A stretch of 64,000 nucleotides of DNA from Plantibacter sp050587525 (GTDB lineage: Bacteria > Actinomycetota > Actinomycetes > Actinomycetales > Microbacteriaceae), in assembly GCF_050587525.1 (NCBI RefSeq), contig NZ_JBOBFT010000004.1:1-64000 (forward strand), in the 5' to 3' direction. A model generated the notes under the pieces. It was not told the DNA's origin. It did not search any database and saw only the letters and a program-made list of their open reading frames with translations. Within the stretch, counting starts at the first letter, position 1. The number at the start of each line of letters is the position of its first letter. A program made the translations under genes and the position numbers. Of this stretch, positions 8,189-16,172 are shown piece after piece.

Positions 8189-9439
8189 TCACGAGGAGCG
8201 TCGCAGTCGAGCACGAGCGATGAGACTCACGAGCACGAGCAGCATCGTGAGACCGGTGTAGCCGACGACGGCCGGCACGACTCCGATGGCGCCGACGAGC
8301 CGGCCCTCGATGATGATCGGAAGGCCGAAAGCGGTGTACGACACGACGTAGACGGCAGCGACGACACCGGCCCGCTGGTTGGGTCCGGCGAGCGGAACGA
8401 GCAGTCGGAGGGCAGCCGTGAATGAAGCACCGAACGCGACACCGGCGACCGCTTGACCGACGATCATGACCACGATGCTCCCGAGGAGGACACCGGCGAT
8501 GATCCCCGCAGCACCGATGAGGGCTGCAGTGATTCCGATGGTCATGGCTCGTCGGGAATCGACGCGAGCGAACGACAGGCCGATGGCAGCCGAGACCGCA
8601 GGGGCGATGAAGCCTGCGACGCCGTTCAGGAGGCCGCTGTCCAGGTGGAACACACTGTGCACGAGGCTCGGAGCGATCCCGCCGGAGAGCCCGGCGAGCA
8701 TCCACACCGCGGCGACGACAGGCGCGACCGCCGCGAACTCCTTCCCGGCGGCGATGGGGATCGCGACGTTCGGGATCATCGAGCGGATGGCACCAGGTGT
8801 CCGGTCCACGGTCTCGGGTGAGGCGAACACCACCAGACCACCGACGACGGTGAGCAGGATGAGGGTCACGAAGACGATCGTGCTCGCCGCCGGTGTGAGC
8901 TGAATGGCGAGTCCGGCAAGTAGTGAGCCGATCGCAAGGCCGCCGGTCAGGCTCACGCTGCCGAGAATGGCTGCCAGACGTTTCCGATCTGGCGGCGCGA
9001 GCTCCACCATCGCCGCCGTGAACGCTGCGGTGGCTGCGCCGCTCGCGACGCCCTGAACAATACGACCGACGAGGACCCAGCCGACGTCCGGCGCCACGAG
9101 GAAGACGACGTTCGAACCGAGCTGCACGACGAGCGCAGCGATGAGGACGGGTCGACGACCGATGTGATCGGAGAGGGAACCGAGGGTGAGCGCTGCGACC
9201 AGGAAGCCGAGGGCGTAGGCGGCGAACGCGAGTGTGAGCATCGACGGAGGGAAGTCCCATTCCTGCCGGTACACGACGAGGAGTGGCGTGAGTGCTCCGG
9301 CGCCGAGGTAGAGACTCGCGAAAGCGAGAGCAGTGCCCGCCAACGCCCATCCAGCACGCAGGGTCCGCCGCGGCGTCTTCCGACCACCCGGCACTCGCGG
9401 GGCGGCGCCGCCGAGGACGGGCGAGAGATTCGAACGCAC
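8189..9439 (-). CDS. MFS transporter (12 TM)
   Basis: A 416-residue major facilitator protein of the cytoplasmic membrane. Hydrophobic segments are regularly spaced, and the loop 2-3 signature LGSLSDHIGRRPVLIAALVVQ is followed by LVGRIVQGVASGAATAAF. The start is GTG at 9439, with AGGAG eight bases upstream. It is divergent from a MocR-type regulator 137 bp away, a layout typical of a regulator controlling an exporter. The substrate is unknown. Confidence 0.88.
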   Translation of the reverse strand: MRSNLSPVLGGAAPRVPGGRKTPRRTLRAGWALAGTALAFASLYLGAGALTPLLVVYRQEWDFPPSMLTLAFAAYALGFLVAALTLGSLSDHIGRRPVLIAALVVQLGSNVVFLVAPDVGWVLVGRIVQGVASGAATAAFTAAMVELAPPDRKRLAAILGSVSLTGGLAIGSLLAGLAIQLTPAASTIVFVTLILLTVVGGLVVFASPETVDRTPGAIRSMIPNVAIPIAAGKEFAAVAPVVAAVWMLAGLSGGIAPSLVHSVFHLDSGLLNGVAGFIAPAVSAAIGLSFARVDSRRAMTIGITAALIGAAGIIAGVLLGSIVVMIVGQAVAGVAFGASFTAALRLLVPLAGPNQRAGVVAAVYVVSYTAFGLPIIIEGRLVGAIGVVPAVVGYTGLTMLLVLVSLIARARLRRSS

Positions 9440-9561
9440 GGGAACTCCTGAAGCTGGGAGGGATGAGACCCGACGCAGCGCACCTGATGGCCGACCGGTC
9501 GATCACAGTCAGTCCCTGACGGGCTGACAGTTCCGACTGTACGGACAGAGTGGTTTGGGAG

Positions 9562-9576
9562 TATGGTCCACTTCCA
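9562..9576 (+). promoter_or_regulatory. Possible -10 element of a leaderless mocR transcript
   Basis: TATGGT at 9562-9567 lies eight bases before the ATG at 9576, which has no ribosome binding site. This spacing would put the transcription start at or next to the A of the start codon, as is common for actinobacterial leaderless genes. No convincing -35 was found. Confidence 0.35.
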
Positions 9577-11078
9577 TGGAGAATCCTCGGACCACTTCAG
9601 GAGCGTCGGGATCTGCAGAGCCGGCCGCGACTGCCGCAACGCCTTCCGGTCCGGAGCGGGGCATCCCGATCCGTGGCACCGGCGTCGACCTGCACCTCGA
9701 ACGCACCGGGCCTCGGCTTCGTGCAGGTCTGACCGATGCGCTCCGCGAGGCCGTTCGATCCGGACGCCTCGCTCCGGGCACGCGGATGCCAGCGTCGCGC
9801 ACCCTCGCCGTCGATCTCGGCATCGCACGCAGCACGGTGACCGAGTGCTACACCGAGCTCGTGGCAGAGGGGTGGCTCATCGCACAGCAGGGCTCCGGAA
9901 CCCGGGTCGCCGATCTGGGGAGGCCTGGCACCGTCACCGTCCCGCCCGAGACTCGCTCCACACGCGCAACGGGCGCGCTCGTGCCGGGCGCAACGGACTT
10001 CGCCGCGTTCCCTCGACTCGAGTGGCTGGCTGCCGCACGTCGAGCGCTCGCGGCCGCACCGTACAGCGCGTTCGGGTACAACGATCCGCTCGGCAGCCCC
10101 GAGCTGCGGGGCGCCCTCGCGGAGTATCTGGGGAGGGTCCGAGGCGTCCGTGCGGATCCGTCTCGCATCGTCATCACCGGTGGCTTCCATCACGGCCTCG
10201 GCTTGATCGCGCGGGCACTCGCAGAACGAGGAGCAACCGCCGTCGGTGTGGAGGCGTATGGGCTCGGTCTGTACCGGAACGTCCTGCGGGACGCCGGACT
10301 CGCTCTCCCTCCCGTGGCGCTCGACGCGGAAGGCGCTCGGACCGATCTGTTGCCAGATCTCGACGTCGATGCCGCCCTCCTCACCCCTGCGCACCAGTTC
10401 CCGACCGGATTCGCATTGTCGCCCGAACGACGTGCGGCGGCTCTCGATTGGGCACGCGCATCTGGCGGACTCATCCTCGAGGACGATTACGACGGGGAGT
10501 TCCGGTACGACCGCAGACCCGTGGGCGCTCTGCAAGGACTCGATGCCGATCGCGTCGTCTACTTCGGGACGGCGAGCAAGTCGATCGCTCCAGCACTCCG
10601 CGTCGCATGGATGGTCGTCCCGGAGCACCTCATGACCGGGGTCGCCGCGGCCAAGGGCGCGGTCGAGGTCGTGAGCGTCCTCGATCAGCTCACGCTCGCC
10701 GAGTTCATCCGTTCTGGCGCATTCGATCGTCATGTCCGTTCCCGACGTCAGGCGTATCGCAAGCGCCGCGAGCACCTCATCGACGCACTCGCAGATGCTG
10801 CGCCGAACATCCGCGTGACCGGCATGGCGGCCGGACTGCAAGCCGTGCTCCAGCTCCCGGACGGCACGGAGCGGCTCGTCGTCGAAGATGCGGCCGCGCA
10901 CGGCCTGGTCGTGAGTGCGATGGGGGAGTTCCGCCACGAAGGACTCGACCCTGACGTCAGCGCTCACGACGCCCTCGTCGTCAACTTCTCCGCAATTCCG
11001 GACAGTGCTTGGGACCGAGCCGTCGGAACTCTCTGCAGCGTGGTGGCGAACGCACGAGTACGCTCGCACCATGGCTGA
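9576..11078 (+). CDS. MocR/PdxR-type GntR regulator with aminotransferase-like domain
   Basis: A 500-residue fusion of a GntR winged helix (LRAGLTDALREAVRSGRLAPGTRMPASRTLAVDLGIARSTVTECYTELVAEGWL) with a fold-type I aminotransferase-like domain. The PLP-binding lysine is in YFGTASKSIAPALRVAWMV, and LEDDYDGEFRYDRRPVGALQG is the conserved Asp region. MocR proteins are PLP-sensing transcription factors rather than metabolic enzymes. It is divergent from the MFS gene at 8189-9439 and is its likely regulator. The start was taken at ATG 9576; a GTG at 9555 is the alternative. Its end overlaps the next gene by eight bases. Confidence 0.9.
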   Translation: MENPRTTSGASGSAEPAATAATPSGPERGIPIRGTGVDLHLERTGPRLRAGLTDALREAVRSGRLAPGTRMPASRTLAVDLGIARSTVTECYTELVAEGWLIAQQGSGTRVADLGRPGTVTVPPETRSTRATGALVPGATDFAAFPRLEWLAAARRALAAAPYSAFGYNDPLGSPELRGALAEYLGRVRGVRADPSRIVITGGFHHGLGLIARALAERGATAVGVEAYGLGLYRNVLRDAGLALPPVALDAEGARTDLLPDLDVDAALLTPAHQFPTGFALSPERRAAALDWARASGGLILEDDYDGEFRYDRRPVGALQGLDADRVVYFGTASKSIAPALRVAWMVVPEHLMTGVAAAKGAVEVVSVLDQLTLAEFIRSGAFDRHVRSRRQAYRKRREHLIDALADAAPNIRVTGMAAGLQAVLQLPDGTERLVVEDAAAHGLVVSAMGEFRHEGLDPDVSAHDALVVNFSAIPDSAWDRAVGTLCSVVANARVRSHHG

Positions 11079-11502
11079 CATCATTGCCGCGATCGGCGAC
11101 GCCGACGCACCGATCGCGCTCCAGACGGCACCGGGCTCTTCGGCGTACACGATGCATCGAGATGGGGACGTCCTGGTCTGCCAGGTCGGCTCCACCAAGC
11201 TCACGTATCAGGTGCGGGCGGTCCCGGATCTGCACGCCTGGTTGCTCGAACAGGGGGACTGGGTCCCGCTCGGCGGCGCCGACGAGAACAACGCGGCACC
11301 GGAGGGATCCGTCGAGTCGTGGGGTCGCGACGAAGCGAACCCCGTCGGCGGCTGGTACGGACTGCGGAAGGGATACCGTGGCCGGTTCGGCGTCTACCTG
11401 CCACCACTGCTCGAGCACCTCGGCCTCGTCGAGCTCGAGCACAACCCGCGGAACAACCGGGTGCGGGCCGTCGCAGCTGCCGTTCCGGCTCCCGCGGCCT
11501 GA
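11071..11502 (+). CDS. Small conserved protein (DUF6855-like), function unknown
   Basis: A 143-residue soluble protein that starts inside the end of the mocR gene (eight-base overlap), so the two are probably co-transcribed. Distinct segments are APGSSAYTMHRDGDVLVCQVGSTKLTYQ, HAWLLEQGDWVPLG, and NPVGGWYGLRKGYRGRFGVYLPPLLEHLGL. From memory, this pattern belongs to a conserved actinobacterial family of unknown function (DUF6855). No catalytic motif is apparent. Coding character is clear from codon use and length. Confidence 0.75.
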   Translation: MADIIAAIGDADAPIALQTAPGSSAYTMHRDGDVLVCQVGSTKLTYQVRAVPDLHAWLLEQGDWVPLGGADENNAAPEGSVESWGRDEANPVGGWYGLRKGYRGRFGVYLPPLLEHLGLVELEHNPRNNRVRAVAAAVPAPAA

Positions 11503-11576
11503 TCGCCTCGACCGATCCCGCAACCGGACCGAGCCCGATTCGGTCGCACTCCCAGCGCTGCTGTTAGGGTGCGTTC

Positions 11577-12521
11577 ATGCCCTGGGGACGGATCTACTTC
11601 GCCGTGCAGGCGGTGGCTGGCGCAGCCTGGTGGTTGGGCGTCTTCACGGTGCCGTTCGTCCGTGTACTCACGCTCGGAGGCCTTGATCCCGTCGTCGTGG
11701 CGATCCTCGACATCCCCTTGTTCGTCGTGGCCTCGGCACTCGCCGCGTTCGGGCTCCGGGGCGCTGCGGTCCTCGCAACGGCCTGGACGATGCTCGTCGC
11801 CGTCGCGCTCGCTGCGTACGCGACGCTCTCAGGAGCAGCGGGCTGGGGTGTCCTGATCATGGCGGCAGCGGCAGCCGGCTCCTCCGTTGCGGTGAGTCTC
11901 ATGCTGTTCGGCCGCGTCCAGACGAGCTGGATCGCGTCGGGTCCCTTCGCCTTCCGCACCGCTGACGCACATGCCTCGACGGCGGCGCACATCGGCCGGA
12001 CGGCAGCGCAGATCCTGCTCTTCTGGGGACTGTTCCTCGGGGTGATCCCGCTCGCGATCACGTTCTTCGAACACCGATGGGGAGTCGCGATCAGCCTGCC
12101 GGGAGTCGTCTCGACGTGGGCTGGGCTCACCCTGTTCATCCTCGCGAGCGTCGTCGGACTGTGGTCGGCGCTCGCGATGTCGACGCGAGGCGGCGGAACC
12201 CCGCTGCCCTCCGCGACGGCGAACCGCCTGGTGATCGCCGGTCCGTACCGTTTCGTGCGCAATCCGATGGCCGTCGCCGGGATCGCGCAGGGCGTCGCCG
12301 TGGGACTGCTGCTCTCCTCCTGGCTCGTCGTCGTGTACGCGATCATCGGGTCGATCGTCTGGAACGTCGCGATCCGCCCCCTCGAAGAGGCCGATCTCGA
12401 AGCGCGGTTCGGGGCCGAGTTCCGTCGCTATCGGGCAGAGGTCCGCTGCTGGGTGCCGAGATCACTTCGGCCGGCGAGCACGCCGTCGACCTGCGCTTCG
12501 ACGGCCGCACGGAGGTCATAG
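11577..12521 (+). CDS. Isoprenylcysteine carboxyl methyltransferase-like (ICMT/PEMT) membrane protein
   Basis: A 314-residue integral membrane protein with about eight hydrophobic segments. The C-terminal half carries the ICMT/PEMT-type SAM-binding signature: RLVIAGPYRFVRNPMAVAGIAQG, followed by the acidic pair in RPLEEADLEARFGAEFRRYRAEVRCWVPR. Bacterial members methylate diverse small acceptors and the substrate here is unknown. The last ~24 residues after CWVPR look unstructured and overlap the convergent TetR gene by 94 bases. The overlap could be real, or a sequence slip could have extended the frame. Confidence 0.8.
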   Translation: MPWGRIYFAVQAVAGAAWWLGVFTVPFVRVLTLGGLDPVVVAILDIPLFVVASALAAFGLRGAAVLATAWTMLVAVALAAYATLSGAAGWGVLIMAAAAAGSSVAVSLMLFGRVQTSWIASGPFAFRTADAHASTAAHIGRTAAQILLFWGLFLGVIPLAITFFEHRWGVAISLPGVVSTWAGLTLFILASVVGLWSALAMSTRGGGTPLPSATANRLVIAGPYRFVRNPMAVAGIAQGVAVGLLLSSWLVVVYAIIGSIVWNVAIRPLEEADLEARFGAEFRRYRAEVRCWVPRSLRPASTPSTCASTAARRS

Positions 12522-13090
12522 GCGGACGAGAGCGCAGCCCAGTCGTCGAACAGCTCGCGCACCGTCGGCACTTCGGGCAGCTCGTCGCTCGTCAGTCGTT
12601 CGTGCCAGAGGCCGTCTCCGGCATCGCGAATGGGGGCGCTCGCTTGGAAGAGCAGCTCCGAGGAGACGAGCCACCAGACCGAACGCCACAGCGACACCGC
12701 CTCCAGTCTGCTCGACCCGGCCTCCAGAGCGGCGGACAGGAACCGGTCCGTGAGCGCGAGCGCTGGAAGACCGATGTGGGTCGCAGTGCGCAGGATGGGC
12801 AGGATCCAGGGGATCTCGGCGAGGCGATCCGCCATGTCCATCGCGATGTCGATCATCCGCTCGCGCGGCACGCCCGTGGGCACGGACCACTCGATCGATG
12901 CCGCGACGTCGGCCAGGACGAGGGAGAGCAGCTCCGACTTGCTCGGAACGTAGTGGTAGAGCGTCATGGGCTTCGAGTCGAGCTCGTTCGCGAGCCGTCT
13001 CATGCTCAGCGCGTCTGCGCCGTCGGACTCCAGGAGCCGCCGAGCCGCCTCGATGATCGTCGGACGGTCGATCTTCTGTCGTTCGGCCAT
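12428..13090 (-). CDS. TetR-family regulator (TetR_C-type)
   Basis: A 220-residue repressor. The N-terminal HTH reads DRPTIIEAARRLLESDGADALSMRRLANELDSKPMTLYHYVPSKSELLSLVLADV, followed by an all-helical ligand domain related to TetR_C. The start is ATG 13090 with GAAGG upstream. It is divergent from a DHA2 exporter, and two adjacent palindromes (13144-13174) lie between them. It is therefore the probable repressor of the exporter and of itself. Confidence 0.92.
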   Translation of the reverse strand: MAERQKIDRPTIIEAARRLLESDGADALSMRRLANELDSKPMTLYHYVPSKSELLSLVLADVAASIEWSVPTGVPRERMIDIAMDMADRLAEIPWILPILRTATHIGLPALALTDRFLSAALEAGSSRLEAVSLWRSVWWLVSSELLFQASAPIRDAGDGLWHERLTSDELPEVPTVRELFDDWAALSSAYDLRAAVEAQVDGVLAGRSDLGTQQRTSAR

Positions 13091-13143
13091 GGGTCTCGCC
13101 TTCGCTCTCACGGGTTGCGGGTCTGCAGGACACGATACTAGAG

Positions 13144-13174
13144 TTCGTACGCGTACGATTCGTACATGTACGAA
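13144..13174. promoter_or_regulatory. Twin palindromic operators between tetR and the DHA2 exporter
   Basis: Two 16-bp palindromes share one base. TTCGTACGCGTACGAT (13144-13159) has one mismatch and TTCGTACATGTACGAA (13159-13174) is perfect. Their centres are 15 bp apart, so this is close to a tandem pair of TetR-type operators that would cover both divergent promoters. Confidence 0.8.
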
Positions 13175-13226
13175 ACTCATGCGGCAGGCCCCGGCCCATG
13201 ACCGCAACCACCATCGAAAGGTCCTC

Positions 13227-14708
13227 GTGACGCCCTCTCCCTCAGCCCTGTCCAGACCCGTCGCCCTGCTCGCGACGGTCTTCATCACCCAATTCCTCGT
13301 CGCGCTCGACGTCGCGCTCCTGAACGTCGCACTACCCGCGATCGCCGCGGACCTCGGATTCGGTCCCGCCGAACTCCACTGGGTGGTGAACGCCTACCTC
13401 CTGACGTTCGCCGGCTGCATGCTCCTCGGCGGCAGACTCGGCGACCTCTGGGGGAGACGACGGGCGCTCGTCATCGGCCTGTCCGGGTTCTTCCTGTTCA
13501 GCGTCCTCGGGGCGATCGCCTGGGCACCGGGAATCCTGGTCGTGGCACGAGCCGGTCAGGGGCTCGCGGGTGCACTCATCGCTCCAGCGTCCCTCGCGCT
13601 CGTCACAGCGTCATTCGCGGAGGGGCCGATGCGCAGCCGAGCCCTGGCCATCTGGGGCGCTGCCGGTGCGAGCGGCGGCGCGGTCGGTGTCGCGCTGAGC
13701 GGCATCCTCACGCAGACGCTCGGCTGGCGGGCCGTCCTCGCCGTCAACCTGCCCATCGTCGCAATCGCGCTCGTGACAACCGCGCTCGGCGTCGAGGCAC
13801 AGCGGCGATCGTCGCAGCGGGGGCGCCTTGATGTGGCGGGCGCGGTCCTCGTCACGACGGGCATCGGCGCCCTCGTCTTCGCGGTCACAGCCGGAGCCGA
13901 GACGACCGTGGCGATGCTCAGCGGCATTCTCGGCTCTGCGGCAGCCGCGCTGCTCCTCGCGGCGTTCATCGTCGTCGAGGCGCGTTCCTCACATCCGCTC
14001 ATGCCACTCCGACTCTTCCGCATGAGGAGTCTCGTGGGCGCGAACGTCTTCGGCTTCCTCCTCTCCGCCGGTCAACTCGCGGCGTTCTACTTCTGCTCCC
14101 TCTTCATCCAGCAGGTGTGGGGCTACGAACCCGCCATCGCGGGCCTCCTCTTCCTGCCGTTCTGTGCGTTCGTTGTCGTCGGCATCGTGCTCGCCCAACG
14201 GCTGAACGCAGTGGTCGGAGCGCGCGTGACGTTGCTCGTCCACGGCCTCGTCGGAGCGCTCGGGCTCGCCTGGTTCTCCCTCATGCCGGACGAGGCCGCC
14301 ATCTGGCAGGGCGTCATCGGTCCGTCAGCACTCGCGGCCGTCGGCATCGGTGGATGCATGGTGATCCTCGGGAGCGCAGCGACGTCGGGCGTGGCGGAAC
14401 GAGACGCGGGCGTCGCGTCCGGCGTGCTCAACAGCTCACGGCAGTTGGGCGGAACGATCGGGCTCGCCGTCCTCGTCGCCATCGCCACACGGGTCACGGC
14501 GGCTGCGGCCGGCCAGGGCGCCGTCGGAGCTGACGGTGCGCTGGCAGTCACGGCGATGGCCGACGGCTACCGCGCCGCCCTCGCTGCAGGAGCGGCGCTC
14601 CTCGCCATCGGTGCGGTCCTCGCGTTCGTGATCATCCCTCGCCCCGCCACCGATGCCATCGACGCACTTCCCGCCCTCCGACCGAACGGCGACGTCGAAC
14701 CGGCATAG
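13227..14708 (+). CDS. DHA2-family MFS drug exporter (14 TM)
   Basis: A 493-residue EmrB/QacA-type drug:proton antiporter. Key motifs are VTVFITQFLVALDVALLNVALPAI at TM1 (motif D1-like), GGRLGDLWGRRRALVIGL (motif A) and VVARAGQGLAGALIAPASLALV. About 14 hydrophobic segments are visible. The start is GTG 13227, with GAAAGG six bases upstream. The divergent TetR gene and the twin operators suggest induction by a substrate of the pump. Substrates cannot be assigned. Confidence 0.9.
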   Translation: MTPSPSALSRPVALLATVFITQFLVALDVALLNVALPAIAADLGFGPAELHWVVNAYLLTFAGCMLLGGRLGDLWGRRRALVIGLSGFFLFSVLGAIAWAPGILVVARAGQGLAGALIAPASLALVTASFAEGPMRSRALAIWGAAGASGGAVGVALSGILTQTLGWRAVLAVNLPIVAIALVTTALGVEAQRRSSQRGRLDVAGAVLVTTGIGALVFAVTAGAETTVAMLSGILGSAAAALLLAAFIVVEARSSHPLMPLRLFRMRSLVGANVFGFLLSAGQLAAFYFCSLFIQQVWGYEPAIAGLLFLPFCAFVVVGIVLAQRLNAVVGARVTLLVHGLVGALGLAWFSLMPDEAAIWQGVIGPSALAAVGIGGCMVILGSAATSGVAERDAGVASGVLNSSRQLGGTIGLAVLVAIATRVTAAAAGQGAVGADGALAVTAMADGYRAALAAGAALLAIGAVLAFVIIPRPATDAIDALPALRPNGDVEPA

Positions 14709-14812
14709 CGCGCGAGGCGGGCGATCCGTCCCGATGGATTCCGGTTCAGTGGCTCGCTAGGCTGTCCGCCACCGGCACGATCGGGAACCCACTCAGCGCA
14801 GGGAGCGTCACC

Positions 14813-15166
14813 ATGGCAGTCACGGGCATCGGCGGCATCTTCTTTCGGAGCAAGGACCCGGTCGCTCGCGCGGGCTGGTACCGGGAGCATCTCGGCGTCG
14901 AGGCCGGTCAGGACGGTCTCTGGCAGCAGGAGGCCGGCACGACGGTCTTCGCACCGATCCCCGCCGACAGCGAGTACTTCGCGGCGGACCAGTCCTTCAT
15001 GCTGAACCTGCGCGTCACCGGGATCGCCGAGCTTGCCGAGCGTCTTGCATCGGCGGGCATCGCGGTCGAACGACGAGACGAGTGGACGGACACCGAGTAC
15101 GGCACGTTCGTCCGCGTCCACGATCCGGAAGGACTGCCGATCGAACTGTGGCAGCCGCCCGCCTGA
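14813..15166 (+). CDS. VOC-family protein (glyoxalase/bleomycin-resistance fold)
   Basis: A 117-residue single-domain VOC protein: GIGGIFFRSKDPVARAGWYREHLGV at the start and FVRVHDPEGLPIELWQPP at the end, where the final Glu is the usual metal ligand. The spread of His/Glu ligands is incomplete (SKDPV in place of a His on strand 1), so metal binding and enzyme activity are uncertain. Stands alone with an AGGGAG upstream of the ATG. Confidence 0.85.
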   Translation: MAVTGIGGIFFRSKDPVARAGWYREHLGVEAGQDGLWQQEAGTTVFAPIPADSEYFAADQSFMLNLRVTGIAELAERLASAGIAVERRDEWTDTEYGTFVRVHDPEGLPIELWQPPA

Positions 15167-15482
15167 GCATTCAGGGGCGACCGCTGTGCCGAGGGGCGAT
15201 CGGCTTCTCCTCCTTCGGCGTGCGCATGCCACTCGGCTGGTCGGGGCTCTCGCGGAGGAGTGATCGTCGTCGTGATCGGGGCGCTGTACCGGTTCGTTCT
15301 GCTGCGCCTGCGACGACGACGAAGCGACGGCACCGACGAAGAGGTGTGCGTCTCGCTGGTCGCGGCGCTGCCGACGTGCTTGTATGCAGGTATGACTCGC
15401 GCAGGCATCGACATGGGGCACAGCATCAGTATCAGCATCGACAGCAGCGCGCGTCTCGACGACCCACGCTTCGAGCTGTGAC
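15167..15482. other. Intergenic region upstream of the two-component system
   Basis: About 315 bp that should contain the promoter of the response regulator operon. A doubtful 73-codon frame starts at GTG 15260 and ends one base before the regulator start. GCGGAGGAG precedes it, but it has no recognisable domain, so I do not annotate it as a gene. Confidence 0.4.
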
Positions 15483-16172
15483 GTGACGCATGTGCTCATC
15501 GTCGAGGACGATCCGACCATGGGGGAACTGATCCGTCGAGGCCTCAGCGAGGACGGATACACCGTGACGCTCGTCGACAACGGGGTCGACGCGCTCATCG
15601 CGTTCGCGAACGAACCGCTCGACGTCGCCGTTATCGATGTGATGCTGCCGCAGATGAGCGGATTCGAGGTGTGCCGCCGCATCCGTGAATCCGGGAGTCT
15701 CCTGCCCGTCATCGTCATCACGGCTCGAGACGCTGTCGAGGACCGGATCTTCGGGTTGGACGCGGGAGCCGACGACTACGTCACGAAGCCTTTCCATTTC
15801 GGGGAGCTGAGCGCCCGCATCCGCGCCCAGGTGCGCCGTCGGGCGGGAGCTCCACAGCCGATCGTCCAGCTCGGCCACGTGCGGCTCGACGTCCACGCCG
15901 TTCGGGCGACCGTTCACGGCAAGCCCTTCGCGCTGAGCGTGAAGGAGTTCTCCCTCCTCCGCGATCTGGGCGCGCATGCCGGCGAGGTGCGCTCGCGTCC
16001 GGAGATCCTGGACGAGGTGTGGGGATCTGCTGACCGGTTCGAGCCGACCATCGTCGATCAGTATGTGAGCTACCTCCGGAAGAAGCTCGATCTGGTAGGA
16101 GCGGGAGTGCGCATCATGACCGTACGCGGCGCCGGGTATCGACTCGACGTCGTCGAAGAGGACGAACGGTGA
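15483..16172 (+). CDS. OmpR/PhoB-family response regulator
   Basis: A 229-residue regulator. The receiver domain starts VLIVEDDPTMGELI, carries the phosphoacceptor Asp52 in AVIDVMLPQMSG and ends with Lys102 in ADDYVTKPFHF. The C-terminal winged helix ends YVSYLRKKLDLVGAGVRIMTVRGAGYRLDV. The GTG start has no obvious ribosome binding site. It is coupled to the kinase by a GTGA overlap. The adjacent flavin electron-transfer genes are its likely targets, although they start about 120 bp after the kinase stop. Confidence 0.93.
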   Translation: MTHVLIVEDDPTMGELIRRGLSEDGYTVTLVDNGVDALIAFANEPLDVAVIDVMLPQMSGFEVCRRIRESGSLLPVIVITARDAVEDRIFGLDAGADDYVTKPFHFGELSARIRAQVRRRAGAPQPIVQLGHVRLDVHAVRATVHGKPFALSVKEFSLLRDLGAHAGEVRSRPEILDEVWGSADRFEPTIVDQYVSYLRKKLDLVGAGVRIMTVRGAGYRLDVVEEDER

